A DNA stretch of 64,000 nt from Sphaerisporangium viridialbum (GTDB lineage Bacteria; Actinomycetota; Actinomycetes; Streptosporangiales; Streptosporangiaceae). The stretch covers positions 3,658,001 to 3,722,000 of the forward strand of contig NZ_CP187232.1 in NCBI RefSeq assembly GCF_049674955.1. Reading direction: 5' to 3'. The stretch's first letter is position 1. Each line of letters begins with the position of its first letter. Below the pieces are notes generated by a model, which made no database searches, was not told the origin of the DNA, and was given only the letters and a program-made list of their open reading frames with translations. Shown here in pieces: positions 26,201-33,856 of this stretch. The translations under genes and the position numbers were made by a program.

Positions 26201-26455
26201 TCCCGAGATGAGGCCGGCGTACTTGCCCAGCTGGTCGTTGCTGTGCCGTGGCATCGTGCCCAGTGACTGGTTGGCCAGGATCTCGACCAGGGTCGCGTTG
26301 CCGTTCTGGCCCGGCGGCAACACGTCCGCGCACTCGCCGAGGCAGTAGTCGTCGGCGGTGTAAGTGGCGGCCGATGCGGGCACGACGGGGGATGCCAGCG
26401 CGAGGATCACCAGCGCGGAGGCCGCGGTGATCGTCCGCCGGAGACGTGCGTGCAT
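23267..26455 (-). CDS. secreted penicillin-acylase family N-terminal nucleophile hydrolase with discoidin domain
   Basis: 1062 residues. A Sec signal peptide (MHARLRR, a hydrophobic stretch, then PASAATYT, cleavage after ASA) indicates export. The penicillin-amidase core follows, with HVTGTTREGTMFGAGYAGAQDRLW in the alpha part and a self-cleavage site before Ser383 in SMSNAVVVSAAKSKSG, the family SN-WVV motif. GPQTGYFAPQ and DYAWSATSSGQDITDTY follow. These enzymes hydrolyse amides: beta-lactams, acyl-homoserine lactones or lipopeptide side chains. The last 140 residues form an F5/8 type C (discoidin) domain (ASRAIDGDPTTRW to YSLYEMEVYSK), which usually binds sugars or lipids. The ATG has GGGGG upstream; a TTG five codons earlier is less likely. 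Substrate unknown. Confidence 0.92.
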   Translation of the reverse strand: MHARLRRTITAASALVILALASPVVPASAATYTADDYCLGECADVLPPGQNGNATLVEILANQSLGTMPRHSNDQLGKYAGLISGYTGLTDDQITTFFNDSSFGVPAGQVESTTSPRSDVTIVRDKATGVPHVTGTTREGTMFGAGYAGAQDRLWLMDLMRHVGRGELTPFAGGAPGNRALEQSVWRNSPYTEADLQAQINRLRDSSARGAQLYTDVQNYVSGINAYIGYCMANRNCPGEYVLTGHLDAITNAGGPQAFTMTDLIAVSGVIGGLFGGGGGAEMQSALARVAARAKYGTTTGDQVWAAFRSQNDPEATLTLHNGQSFPSGNAPGGATGVVLPDAATTAPVDITENESGSATTSTSSAKGVLDGLLVDNSKPSMSNAVVVSAAKSKSGHPVAVFGPQTGYFAPQLLMLEELSGPGIRARGAAFAGLNLYVLLGRGTDYAWSATSSGQDITDTYALQLCDPGGGTVTSASNYYMYHGTCTAMETLKKTNSWKPTVADGTTAGSYDLVMKRTKYGLVTWRGTVNGQPTAFTALRSTYQHEADSAVGFQMFNDPAQMGDAAAFRNSASTIGFAFNWFYVNSSDAAYFMSGNSPVRSAVSDPNLPMTADAAHEWAGYDPATNSATYTAPATHPQTSNQDYLVSWNNKQANDYGAADGNFSFGPVHRVDLLDAPVKAALAGSGKLDRAGTVKIMAEAATTDLRGKEVLPHLLRVINSAAVTDPALASAVSKLSAWASGGARRLETSPGSKTYADADAIRAFDAWWPKLVQAEFKPGLGDGLYQSLVNTLQINESPSGHQQGDLSSLPGSANEAQAHKGSAFQYGWWGYVSKDIRSVLGDPVAGPLAQKYCGNGTVADCRTVLLNSLSAALTEPATTTYPADDVCSAGDQWCADAIQHSPLGGVKQSLISWQNRPTYQQAVSFPAHRGDPITNLATGGSASASSMQILPPYPASRAIDGDPTTRWASASSDNQYLQVDLGSAKTVARTVLRWEAAYGAAYSIQTSANGSTWTTVYSTTTGNGGVDNVTFSPTTARYVRMQGVTRGTSYGYSLYEMEVYSK

Positions 26456-26983
26456 GTAGAGAACCCCCAAAACATGAGGCGTACTCGGATGTTGGGAGGA
26501 CCATACGCTCGCACCAACACCGGATCAATGGCCGATGTGATAATCACCCGCCCCAGAAATGACTTCCGGTCACAACGCGAGTCACAAAAACCCACCCTGA
26601 CGTGCACCACCACAACCCGCCGGAACGAAGGGGTGCGAGAAAAGTGCGGCTGGGGTGGGCTCGTCGTGTGAGAAGCCGGCCGAGTTCACGGTCACCGACA
26701 GAAGACGGTGACGGCCGGGGACCGGCGCCACGCGAGAAGCGGTTACCGGTACGGCGAACGCTTCTGGGTGAACTCGCTCGTCAACGCATAGAGGGGTGTC
26801 CTTCTCGGGTGCGTCGTCCATGCTGGTTGGCATTCAAGGTGCACCGCGACCCGGGTCTCGGTGGCCGCCCGGCGGATCCTGCGGGAGCACTAGCAAGCCT
26901 CGGCTTGTCCCTGTGGGAACGCCCTGCCGTCGCTACCATTGGGGCCCGGTATCAGCGGCTATCTCCGGAAGGGCCGGTACGTC
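26456..26983. other. intergenic region with no recognised gene
   Basis: About 530 bases between divergent genes. The first 200 bases are clearly AT-richer than the surroundings and should hold the acylase promoter. GGTCACCG...CGGTGACG around 26690-26712 forms a 7-bp inverted repeat that could be an operator. Open frames crossing it show no family pattern and no ribosome binding site. Confidence 0.5.
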
Positions 26984-27220
26984 ATGGCGTTCTACGAGAG
27001 GGTGACCTGGCCGGACGGGGGAGTTCTGATGGTTCAGCCTTACGATCCCGCACTCCACGCCGCGGGCACCAAGGGCCGCGATGGCAGGTGCTTCTGGTCC
27101 GACCACCACGCGGAGGCTCGCTGGTCGGTTGTCTGGAAAGGCAGGCGATGGGCGGTGTGCGACGCCGACCTCGTGGCCTTCGCGCGATCGGAGCTCGGCG
27201 TCACCGAAAGCGCCACCTGA
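26984..27220 (+). CDS. small hypothetical protein
   Basis: 78 residues from an ATG (an in-frame TTG at 26939 would add 15). Unrecognised. It is rich in Trp and charged residues with a pattern such as RVTWPDGGVLMVQPYDP and WSVVWKGRRWAVCDADLVAF, suggesting a small soluble beta-rich fold; two Cys. High third-position GC supports coding over the overlapping frames. The binding site GGAAGG lies 12 bases upstream, rather far. Ends 61 bases before the convergent MFS gene. Confidence 0.5.
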   Translation: MAFYERVTWPDGGVLMVQPYDPALHAAGTKGRDGRCFWSDHHAEARWSVVWKGRRWAVCDADLVAFARSELGVTESAT

Positions 27221-27281
27221 GCACCAGCGGTCCGTCCGACCTCGCGGAGATCGACGGACTCCAGCCCGGGCCAGGGATCAG

Positions 27282-28589
27282 TTAGATCGCGGATTCCTGG
27301 CGGCGGGTGCGTTCGGCGAGGGCGTGTTCGTCGGTGCGGGCGTCGTAGGCGCGGAACTTGGGCAGTACGGCCGCCATGGCGGCGACCGCGCCCATGCACA
27401 GCAGGCCGCCGATGCCCAGGGAGAAGCGGGTGCCGCCCGCCTGGGCCAGGAACCCGGCCCGGGCGTCGCCGAGCATGGGGCCGGTGGAGTAGGACAGCAG
27501 TTCGATGCCGGCCAGCCGGCCGCGGTACTCGTCGGGGATGGTCTGGTTCCAGATGATGCCCCGGAACACGCCGCTGATCATGTCGGCGCCTCCGGCGACG
27601 GCCAGGAAGACCGCGACCAGCCAGATGTTGGGCATGACGGAGGCGACGGTGACTCCGGCGCCCCACAGGGTGGCGGAGATGATGACGGCCCGGCCGTGGC
27701 GGTGGACGTGGCTGGTCCAGCCGGAGGTGGCCGAGGCGATGACCGAGCCGATGCCTCCCGCGGCGTACAGCAGGCCGAGGGCCTTGGTGGCGTGCAGGTC
27801 GTCGGCGAGGAACGGGAACAGCGCGTTGGAGAACGCGAACACCATGGCGGCGATGTCGACCAGGTAGGTGCCCATCAGGTCGGGCCGCCCGACGGCGTAC
27901 CTGACCCCTTCCATCATCGAGTTGAGCGAGGCCGGGGCGACGTCGCTGGCGACGGTGACCGGCCTCACCCGGACCAGCAGGACCAGCGACAGCAGGAACG
28001 AGACGATGTCGACGCCGTAGGAGGTCGCGGGGCCGAAGGTCACCACGATGACCCCGCCGATGGCCGGGCCCACGATCATCCCGGCGTTACGGGCGAGGCC
28101 CTGGATGGCGAAGGCCGCGCCCATCTGGTCGAGCTTGAGCACCCGATTGATGATCGCCTGCTCGCTGGGCCCGCGCAGGCTGGACAGGCCGGCGGAGAGC
28201 GCGGCCACGACGTACAGCACGGGGATCTGCGCCTGCGGGGGGAGCAGGAGGGCGTTCGCCATGAGGAGCATTGAGGTGAGGCAGAGGCCGACCTCGGACA
28301 GTACGACGATCTTGCGCCGGTCGAGCGCGTCGGCGATCGCCCCGCCCCACAGCCCGCACACGACCATCGGGACGAACTCCGCCAGGCTGACCAGCCCGAC
28401 CGCGACGTAGGAGCCGGTGAGCTGCTTCATCTGGTACGGCACGGCGACCATGGTCAGCACGCTGCCGAACATCGTGATCACGCCAGAGCCGAGCAGCAGG
28501 CGGAAGTCACGGGACTCGCGCAGCGGGCTCACGTCCATACGGAGGCGGAGCAGCAGCGTCTTGAGCGTTCCCGCGGGTCTGGTGGACAC
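27282..28589 (-). CDS. MFS transporter, probable efflux pump
   Basis: About 435 residues from a GTG; the ATG at 28538 (18 residues shorter) is equally possible, as neither has a clear binding site. About twelve hydrophobic segments can be traced, beginning RDFRLLLGSGVITMFGSVLTMVAVP. The loop 2-3 motif GGAIADALDRRKIVVLSE, typical of drug-efflux type major facilitators, is present. The C-terminus is cytoplasmic and charged (RAYDARTDEHALAERTRRQE). Probably a proton-driven exporter in the cytoplasmic membrane; substrate unknown. Transcribed away from the methyltransferase gene. Confidence 0.85.
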   Translation of the reverse strand: MSTRPAGTLKTLLLRLRMDVSPLRESRDFRLLLGSGVITMFGSVLTMVAVPYQMKQLTGSYVAVGLVSLAEFVPMVVCGLWGGAIADALDRRKIVVLSEVGLCLTSMLLMANALLLPPQAQIPVLYVVAALSAGLSSLRGPSEQAIINRVLKLDQMGAAFAIQGLARNAGMIVGPAIGGVIVVTFGPATSYGVDIVSFLLSLVLLVRVRPVTVASDVAPASLNSMMEGVRYAVGRPDLMGTYLVDIAAMVFAFSNALFPFLADDLHATKALGLLYAAGGIGSVIASATSGWTSHVHRHGRAVIISATLWGAGVTVASVMPNIWLVAVFLAVAGGADMISGVFRGIIWNQTIPDEYRGRLAGIELLSYSTGPMLGDARAGFLAQAGGTRFSLGIGGLLCMGAVAAMAAVLPKFRAYDARTDEHALAERTRRQESAI

Positions 28590-28819
28590 AGGCGGCAAGT
28601 GTGGAGGGCGGGGGACCACTGGGCAACCGATTTTCCTGGTCCAGACCCATGTCAGGACGGACATACGGCCCAGGCCCTGGGTGAGAACTGTCATCTTCCT
28701 GGATCTCACCGAGCACGCCCGACCGAAGATCACCCGAAGGCGCCGTCGTCCCGGCGCGGCGTGATCCAGAGCGGTTGGCCGACCCAAAATCGATTGCGCC
28801 CGTCGGGAGGATGGACGGC

Positions 28820-29548
28820 ATGGATCGACAACTGCTCAGTGCCATCGCCCACCGCGACCACCCGATCGCCGCGCCCGTCTCAGCGGCCAACCTCGATCGG
28901 TTGCTGCGCCGGGCGGCGCTGCCGGAGGGGGCCCGCATCCTCGACCTCGGGTGCGGCGAGGGCGAATGGTCGCTTCGGGCGCTTGAGCTCGTCCCCTCGG
29001 CCGTGGCCGACGGTGTGGACATCTCGCCGTACGCCCTGTCGTCCGCGGAACGGGCGGCCGGCGCGCGAGATCTGTCCGACCGGCTTTCGCTGCACTCGAT
29101 GCCCGCCGCGGAATTCTCCGCCTCCGAGCCGTACGATCTGGTGCTCTGCCTGGGTTCGACCCACGCCTTCGGCGGCTTGAAGGAGACGATGGACGGGCTG
29201 GCCCGGTTCGTACGGCCTGGCGGGCTGGCGCTGGTGGGTGAGGCTTTCTGGGAACGACCCCCCGCTCCGGAGATCATCGACGTCCTCGGCGAATACTCCG
29301 GCCTGGCGGGCACGGTGGAGGCCGCCGAGTCCGAAGGCTGGCTGACCGTCTACGCCCACGTGAGCGACCTGGCCGAGTGGGACGAGTACGAGTGGTCGTG
29401 GACCGGCACGCTGGCACGCTGGGCGGCCGGCAATCCAGGCCCCGACGGTGAGCAGGCCCTCGCCGCAGTGAGAGAGCACCGCGACATGTGGCTCGACGGC
29501 TACAGAGGCGTGCTCGGTTTCGTCTCCCTGCTCCTTCAGCGCGGGTGA
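28820..29548 (+). CDS. SAM-dependent class I methyltransferase
   Basis: 242 residues. Motif I ILDLGCGEGEWSLRALELVP binds S-adenosylmethionine; an acidic residue follows in GVDISPYALSSAERAA, and YDLVLCLGSTHAFGGLKETM is motif II/post-I. A later FVRPGGLALVGEAFWERP matches motif III. It is of the Methyltransf_11/25 type acting on a small molecule. The start is the ATG nine bases after GGGAGG, not the ATG touching that site at 28811. It stands alone between the MFS and acyl-CoA ligase genes; substrate unknown. Confidence 0.85.
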   Translation: MDRQLLSAIAHRDHPIAAPVSAANLDRLLRRAALPEGARILDLGCGEGEWSLRALELVPSAVADGVDISPYALSSAERAAGARDLSDRLSLHSMPAAEFSASEPYDLVLCLGSTHAFGGLKETMDGLARFVRPGGLALVGEAFWERPPAPEIIDVLGEYSGLAGTVEAAESEGWLTVYAHVSDLAEWDEYEWSWTGTLARWAAGNPGPDGEQALAAVREHRDMWLDGYRGVLGFVSLLLQRG

Positions 29549-29740
29549 GCCGTTCCTGCTCTCCAACAACACCGCCGGCAGAACACCCACACTCTTCGGC
29601 GCGGTGGGGATCACAAAGGCTCTCCAGGATGATCCCGGAGGGCCTCTCACGTATGTGCGGCCGAGACGACTCGAACCCTTGACCACTCGCGTCCAGGGAC
29701 CGGAAGAAGGAGATCCGTCGGGGAGCCGGCCGCCTCCTTC

Positions 29741-29802
29741 GTGGGACTTCAGAGCCCGAGAGTCTCCTTGCGTGGGACCTCACAGGCCCAGGGTCTCCTT
29801 GC
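29741..29802. repeat. 31-bp tandem duplication at the 3' end of the acyl-CoA synthetase gene
   Basis: Two adjacent 31-base units (29741-29771 and 29772-29802) match at 26 of 31 positions; the unit starts GTGGGAC and ends TCTCCTTGC. The right unit contains the last codons and stop of the acyl-CoA synthetase gene; the left lies just beyond the stop. Confidence 0.8.
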
Positions 29803-31453
29803 GGAGGTGGGTTTTGAGGATTTTCCCGCCGGGGTTGCGGGGGAGTTCGGCGTCGCGGAACCAGAAGCGGACCGGGATCTTGAACGGGGCCAGCGCCCCC
29901 CGCAGGAACTCCCGCAGCTCCTCCGTGGTCGCCGGCACGCCGGGCTTGAGCCGGACGACCGCGCCTACCTGCTCGCCGAGCTCGTCGTCCGGGATCCCGA
30001 TGACCGCCGCGTCGTCGATGGCGGGGTGCTCGAACAGGGCCGCCTCCACCTCGGCGCAGTAGACGTTCTCGCCGCCCCGGATGACCATGTCCTTGGCCCG
30101 GTCGACGATGTAGACGAAGCCCTCCTCGTCCACCCGCGCGAGGTCGCCCGTGTGCAGCCATCCGTTGACGAACGTCTCCGCGGTCGCGTCCGGGCGGTTC
30201 CAGTAGCCCGTGATCACGTTGGGGCCGCGCATGCACAGCTCGCCCACCTCGCCCACTGGCAGCTCGTTGCCGAGCGGGTCGGAGATCCGCACGTCGCAGA
30301 CCGCCAGGGGCAGGCCGATGCTGTCGGGCTTGGCCAGGTACGTCGGCCCGCTGTTGTAGATCGCGAGCGCGGTCGTCTCCGTCATGCCGTACCCGTTGGA
30401 CGCCTGCCGCTGAGGCAGCTGGTCGTTGATGCGCTCAAGCAGCTTGGGCGGGGCCGGCGCGCCGCCGTAGCTCACCCCGCCGAGGCTGGAGATGTCGTAC
30501 TTGCCGAAGTCCGGATGCGACAGCAGCTGCCAGGCGTTGGTGGGGACTCCGGTGAGGATCGTCACCTGCTCGCGCTCGATGAGCTGAAGTGCCAGCCCCG
30601 GGTCCCACTTGTACATCAGCACCAGACCGCCGCCGGTGAACATGGTCGCGGTCATGACCGCGAAGCAGCCGGTGACGTGGAACAGCGGCACCGAGAGCAG
30701 GGTGATCCGCCGGGTGCTCACCGCCGAGGCCGGGTCCTTGCCCGCCATGGCCACGCTGCGCAGCAGGGCATAGGCGACGGTCATCGGCGACTGGCCGAGG
30801 TTGCGGTGGCTGCCGAGCGCCCCCTTGGGACGGCCGGTCGTCCCGGACGTGTAGAAGATCGTCGCCGGGTCCTCGGCGTCCAGCTCGACGGCAGGCAGCG
30901 CCACGCCGGCACGTACCTCCCCGAGGACCTCGGCGAACTCCCGGGCCCCGGGGGGCAGCTCGCCGGTGGTGCGGGTGACGATCAGGGGGACGTCGGTGTC
31001 CGCCAGCCGCTCGGCGCGCTCGCCGTCGACGACGGCGACCTTGGCGCCCGAGTCCGTCAGGCCGTACTCCAGCTCAGGGGTGGTCCACCAGGCGTTGAGC
31101 GGTACGGCTATCGCCCCGATCGCGAGCGTCGCCGAGAACGCGACGATCCACTCGGGGTAGTTGCGCATGGCGATGGCGACCCGGTCGCCCTTGGTCACCC
31201 CGAAGTCCTCGACGAGTCGCCCGGCCAGCGTCGCCGCCCGCCGGTAGTGCTCCTCGTAGGTGATCCGCTCGTCCTCGTACACGAGGAACACCTTGTCGCC
31301 GTGGAAGCGGCTGTTCTCCAGAAGGGCCCGGAAGGTCGCCGGGGCGTGCTTCCAGGTCCGGAGCCTGGTCCCGCGGATCTCGACCTCGTCCATCTCGAAG
31401 AGCTGGCCCGGTCCGGTGAGTTGTGCCTGGACCTGGTCGTTCGTGACAGTCAT
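29780..31453 (-). CDS. AMP-dependent acyl-CoA synthetase / ligase
   Basis: 557 residues of the ANL adenylating family. Adenylate-binding motifs: TIFYTSGTTGRPKGALGSH (P-loop), then NGYGMTETTAL, the core WLHTGDLARVDEEGFVYIVDR, and the C-terminal PRNPGGKILKTHL with the acyl-transfer Lys. It should activate a carboxylic acid with ATP and load it on CoA, probably fatty or aromatic; the substrate pocket cannot be read. The ATG has GGGAG about 10 bases upstream. Divergent from argC. The 3' end is involved in a tandem duplication. Confidence 0.92.
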   Translation of the reverse strand: MTVTNDQVQAQLTGPGQLFEMDEVEIRGTRLRTWKHAPATFRALLENSRFHGDKVFLVYEDERITYEEHYRRAATLAGRLVEDFGVTKGDRVAIAMRNYPEWIVAFSATLAIGAIAVPLNAWWTTPELEYGLTDSGAKVAVVDGERAERLADTDVPLIVTRTTGELPPGAREFAEVLGEVRAGVALPAVELDAEDPATIFYTSGTTGRPKGALGSHRNLGQSPMTVAYALLRSVAMAGKDPASAVSTRRITLLSVPLFHVTGCFAVMTATMFTGGGLVLMYKWDPGLALQLIEREQVTILTGVPTNAWQLLSHPDFGKYDISSLGGVSYGGAPAPPKLLERINDQLPQRQASNGYGMTETTALAIYNSGPTYLAKPDSIGLPLAVCDVRISDPLGNELPVGEVGELCMRGPNVITGYWNRPDATAETFVNGWLHTGDLARVDEEGFVYIVDRAKDMVIRGGENVYCAEVEAALFEHPAIDDAAVIGIPDDELGEQVGAVVRLKPGVPATTEELREFLRGALAPFKIPVRFWFRDAELPRNPGGKILKTHLRKETLGL

Positions 31454-31560
31454 GCGCGGTGACTCCCGGGGTGAGTAGGTGCCGTTGCCAAGTGACGATA
31501 CCGACCGGTAGGTACGGACAACAGAGGCTCGTTCCAGACCGCCGCGCCGAGCACGCTCGC

Positions 31561-31634
31561 TTGCATGAAGATGCTTGGGCGTGCATACTTTCTCTATATA
31601 GAAATCATGAGGGCGAGTGCATGAACATGCGAGG
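31561..31634 (+). promoter_or_regulatory. argC promoter with two ARG-box-like palindromes
   Basis: TTGCAT (31561-31566) and CATACT (31584-31589) are 17 bases apart. GCAT-N4-ATGC occurs at 31563-31574, inside the promoter, and again at 31619-31630, just before the start. Centres lie 56 bases apart. With argR in the same cluster, these are the likely ArgR operators; binding is inference. Confidence 0.65.
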
Positions 31635-31641
31635 TGGGTCG

Positions 31642-32664
31642 ATGAGGGCGGCGGTCGCCGGAGCCAGCGGGTACGCCGGGGGCGAGCTGCTGCGCCTTCT
31701 CCTCGCCCACCCCGCCATCGAGATCGGCGCGCTGACGGCGGGTTCGAGCGCGGGCGGCACGCTCGCCGCGCACCAGCCGCACCTACCCGCCCTGGCCGGC
31801 AGGGTCATCGAGGAGACGACCGCCGAGACCCTCGCGGGCCACGACGTCGTCTTCCTGGCCCTTCCGCACGGCCAGTCCGCCGCCGTCGCCGAGCGGCTCG
31901 GTGACGACACGCTCGTGGTCGACTGCGGCGCCGACTTCCGGCTGGAGGACGCCGCCGAGTGGGCCCACTTCTACGGCGGCGCCCACGCCGGCACCTGGCC
32001 GTACGGGCTGCCCGAGCTGCCCGGCCAGCGTGACCTGCTGCGCACCGCCAAGCGCATAGCCGTGCCCGGCTGCTACCCGACCTCGGCCACCCTCGCCCTG
32101 TTCCCCGCGTTCGCCGCGGGCCTCGCCCAGCCCGACGTCGTGGTGGTCGCGGCCAGCGGCACCTCCGGCGCCGGCAGGTCGCCCAAGCCGAGCCTCCTCG
32201 GCAGCGAGGTGATGGGCTCGGTCAGCGCCTACAGCGTCGGCGGCACCCACCGCCACACCCCCGAGATCGCGCAGAACCTCTCCAAGGTCGCGGAAGGCCC
32301 GGTGAAGGTCTCCTTCACCCCGATGCTGGCCCCGATGAGCAGGGGCATCCTCGCAACCTGCACCGCTCCCGCCGTCCCCGGCCTCACCGCGACCGCGCTG
32401 CGCGAGGCGTACGAGGCGGCGGTCAAGGACGAGCCGTTCCTGCGGCTGCTGCCCGAGGGCACCTGGCCCGCGACGGCCATGACCCTCGGCGCCAACACCG
32501 CCGCGCTCCAGGTGACCCTCGACGAGCGGTCCGGGCGCGTCGTCGCCGTCGTCGCCATCGACAACCTGACCAAGGGCACCGCGGGCGGGGCCATCCAGAG
32601 CGCCAACCTCGCCCTCGGCCTGGCAGAAGAACTCGGCCTTCCCCTCAATGGAGTCGCCCCGTGA
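31642..32664 (+). CDS. argC: N-acetyl-gamma-glutamyl-phosphate reductase
   Basis: 340 residues. NADPH-dependent reduction in the third step of arginine synthesis. It starts MRAAVAGASGYAGGELLRLL (nucleotide-binding), contains VFLALPHGQSAAVAERLG, the catalytic Cys in IAVPGCYPTSATLALFP, and GGTHRHTPEIAQNL. The third of three close in-frame ATGs (31621, 31627, 31642) is preferred because GAGGTGG precedes it and family members begin here. First gene of an eight-gene arginine cluster. Confidence 0.95.
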   Translation: MRAAVAGASGYAGGELLRLLLAHPAIEIGALTAGSSAGGTLAAHQPHLPALAGRVIEETTAETLAGHDVVFLALPHGQSAAVAERLGDDTLVVDCGADFRLEDAAEWAHFYGGAHAGTWPYGLPELPGQRDLLRTAKRIAVPGCYPTSATLALFPAFAAGLAQPDVVVVAASGTSGAGRSPKPSLLGSEVMGSVSAYSVGGTHRHTPEIAQNLSKVAEGPVKVSFTPMLAPMSRGILATCTAPAVPGLTATALREAYEAAVKDEPFLRLLPEGTWPATAMTLGANTAALQVTLDERSGRVVAVVAIDNLTKGTAGGAIQSANLALGLAEELGLPLNGVAP

Positions 32665-32704
32665 GCGAGCGCAGCCAGACAACACGGATCCCAGGAGGGC
32701 ACGC

Positions 32705-33856
32705 GTGAGCGTCACCGCACCCCTCGGCTTCCGCGCGGCAGGTGTCGCCGCGGGCCTCAAGTCACGTGATACCCGCGACGTCGCGATCGTCGTCAACGAC
32801 GGCCCCTCACGGGCCGCCGCCGGGGTCTTCACCCGCAACCGGGTGAAGGCCGCCCCGGTGCTCTGGTCCCAGCAGGTGCTCGCCGGCGGCAGGGTGAGGG
32901 CGGTCGTCCTCAACTCCGGCGGCGCGAACGCCTGCACAGGCCCCGACGGTTTCCAGGACACCCACGCCACCGCCGAGAAGGTCGCCGAGCTCATCGGCGA
33001 CTCGGCCGGTGAGGTGGCGGTCTGCTCCACCGGGCTGATCGGCGAGCGGTTGCCGATGGACCTGCTGCTCCCCGGTGTCGAGACCGCCGCCGCCCAGCTG
33101 TCCAGGGACGGCGGTCTCGCCGCCGCCGACGCGATCCGCACGACCGACACGGTCACCAAGATCTCCTTCCGCAGGGGAGAGGGCTACATGGTGGGCGGCA
33201 TGGCCAAGGGCGCGGGCATGCTCGCGCCGGGCATGGCCACCATGCTCAGCGTGATCACCACCGACGCCGACGTGCCGGCCGAGGAGCTCGACCGGGTGCT
33301 GCGCAGGGCCGTCGGCGTCACGTTCGACCGGCTCGACACCGACGGCTGCATGTCGACCAACGACACCGTGCTGCTGCTCGCCAGTGGAGCCTCCGGCGTG
33401 AGCCCCGACCCGGCCGAGTTCGAGAAGAAGGTCACCGAGGTCTGCGCCGACCTGTCCAGGCAGCTCCTCGTCGACGCCGAGGGCGCCACCAAGGCCATCG
33501 CGATCGAGGTCGTGGGCGCCGCCCGCGAGGACGACGCCGTGACCGTCGGCAGGGCCGTCTCCAGGTCCAACCTGCTCAAGTGCGCCATCCACGGCGAGGA
33601 CCCCAACTGGGGCCGCGTCCTTTCCGCCGTCGGCACCACCGACGCGGTCTTCGAGCCCGACCGGCTCAACGTCGCCATCAACGGCATCTGGATCTGCCGG
33701 GGCGGCGCCGCCGGGGACGACCGCGCCAAGGTCGACCTGCGCCCCCGGGACGTGACGATCACGATCGACCTCTCGGCCGGCCCGCACTCCGCGACCGTCC
33801 ACACCACCGACCTCACCGCCGAGTACGTCCACGAGAACTCGGCGTACTCGACATGA
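32705..33856 (+). CDS. argJ: bifunctional ornithine acetyltransferase / N-acetylglutamate synthase
   Basis: 383 residues. It recycles the acetyl group from N-acetylornithine to glutamate. The precursor cleaves itself before Thr179 in MLAPGMATMLSVITTDA, giving alpha and beta chains. Other signatures: GVFTRNRVKAAPVLW, VVLNSGGANACTG, STGLIGERLPMD, and the C-terminal EDPNWGRVLSAVG. The GTG start follows an AGGAGGG. The stop overlaps the argB ATG. Its presence means the cluster uses the cyclic acetyl pathway. Confidence 0.95.
   Translation: MSVTAPLGFRAAGVAAGLKSRDTRDVAIVVNDGPSRAAAGVFTRNRVKAAPVLWSQQVLAGGRVRAVVLNSGGANACTGPDGFQDTHATAEKVAELIGDSAGEVAVCSTGLIGERLPMDLLLPGVETAAAQLSRDGGLAAADAIRTTDTVTKISFRRGEGYMVGGMAKGAGMLAPGMATMLSVITTDADVPAEELDRVLRRAVGVTFDRLDTDGCMSTNDTVLLLASGASGVSPDPAEFEKKVTEVCADLSRQLLVDAEGATKAIAIEVVGAAREDDAVTVGRAVSRSNLLKCAIHGEDPNWGRVLSAVGTTDAVFEPDRLNVAINGIWICRGGAAGDDRAKVDLRPRDVTITIDLSAGPHSATVHTTDLTAEYVHENSAYST

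Noticed and set aside
29655..29700. tRNA 3'-end-like piece on the minus strand (GGTTCGAGTC)
   Set aside because: The T-stem does not pair properly and no anticodon or acceptor arm can be built, so it is neither a tRNA nor a convincing attachment site.
26456..31500. Genomic island or prophage
   Set aside because: The genes look accessory, but no integrase, transposase, terminal repeats or tRNA target was seen and base composition stays high-GC apart from one promoter region.
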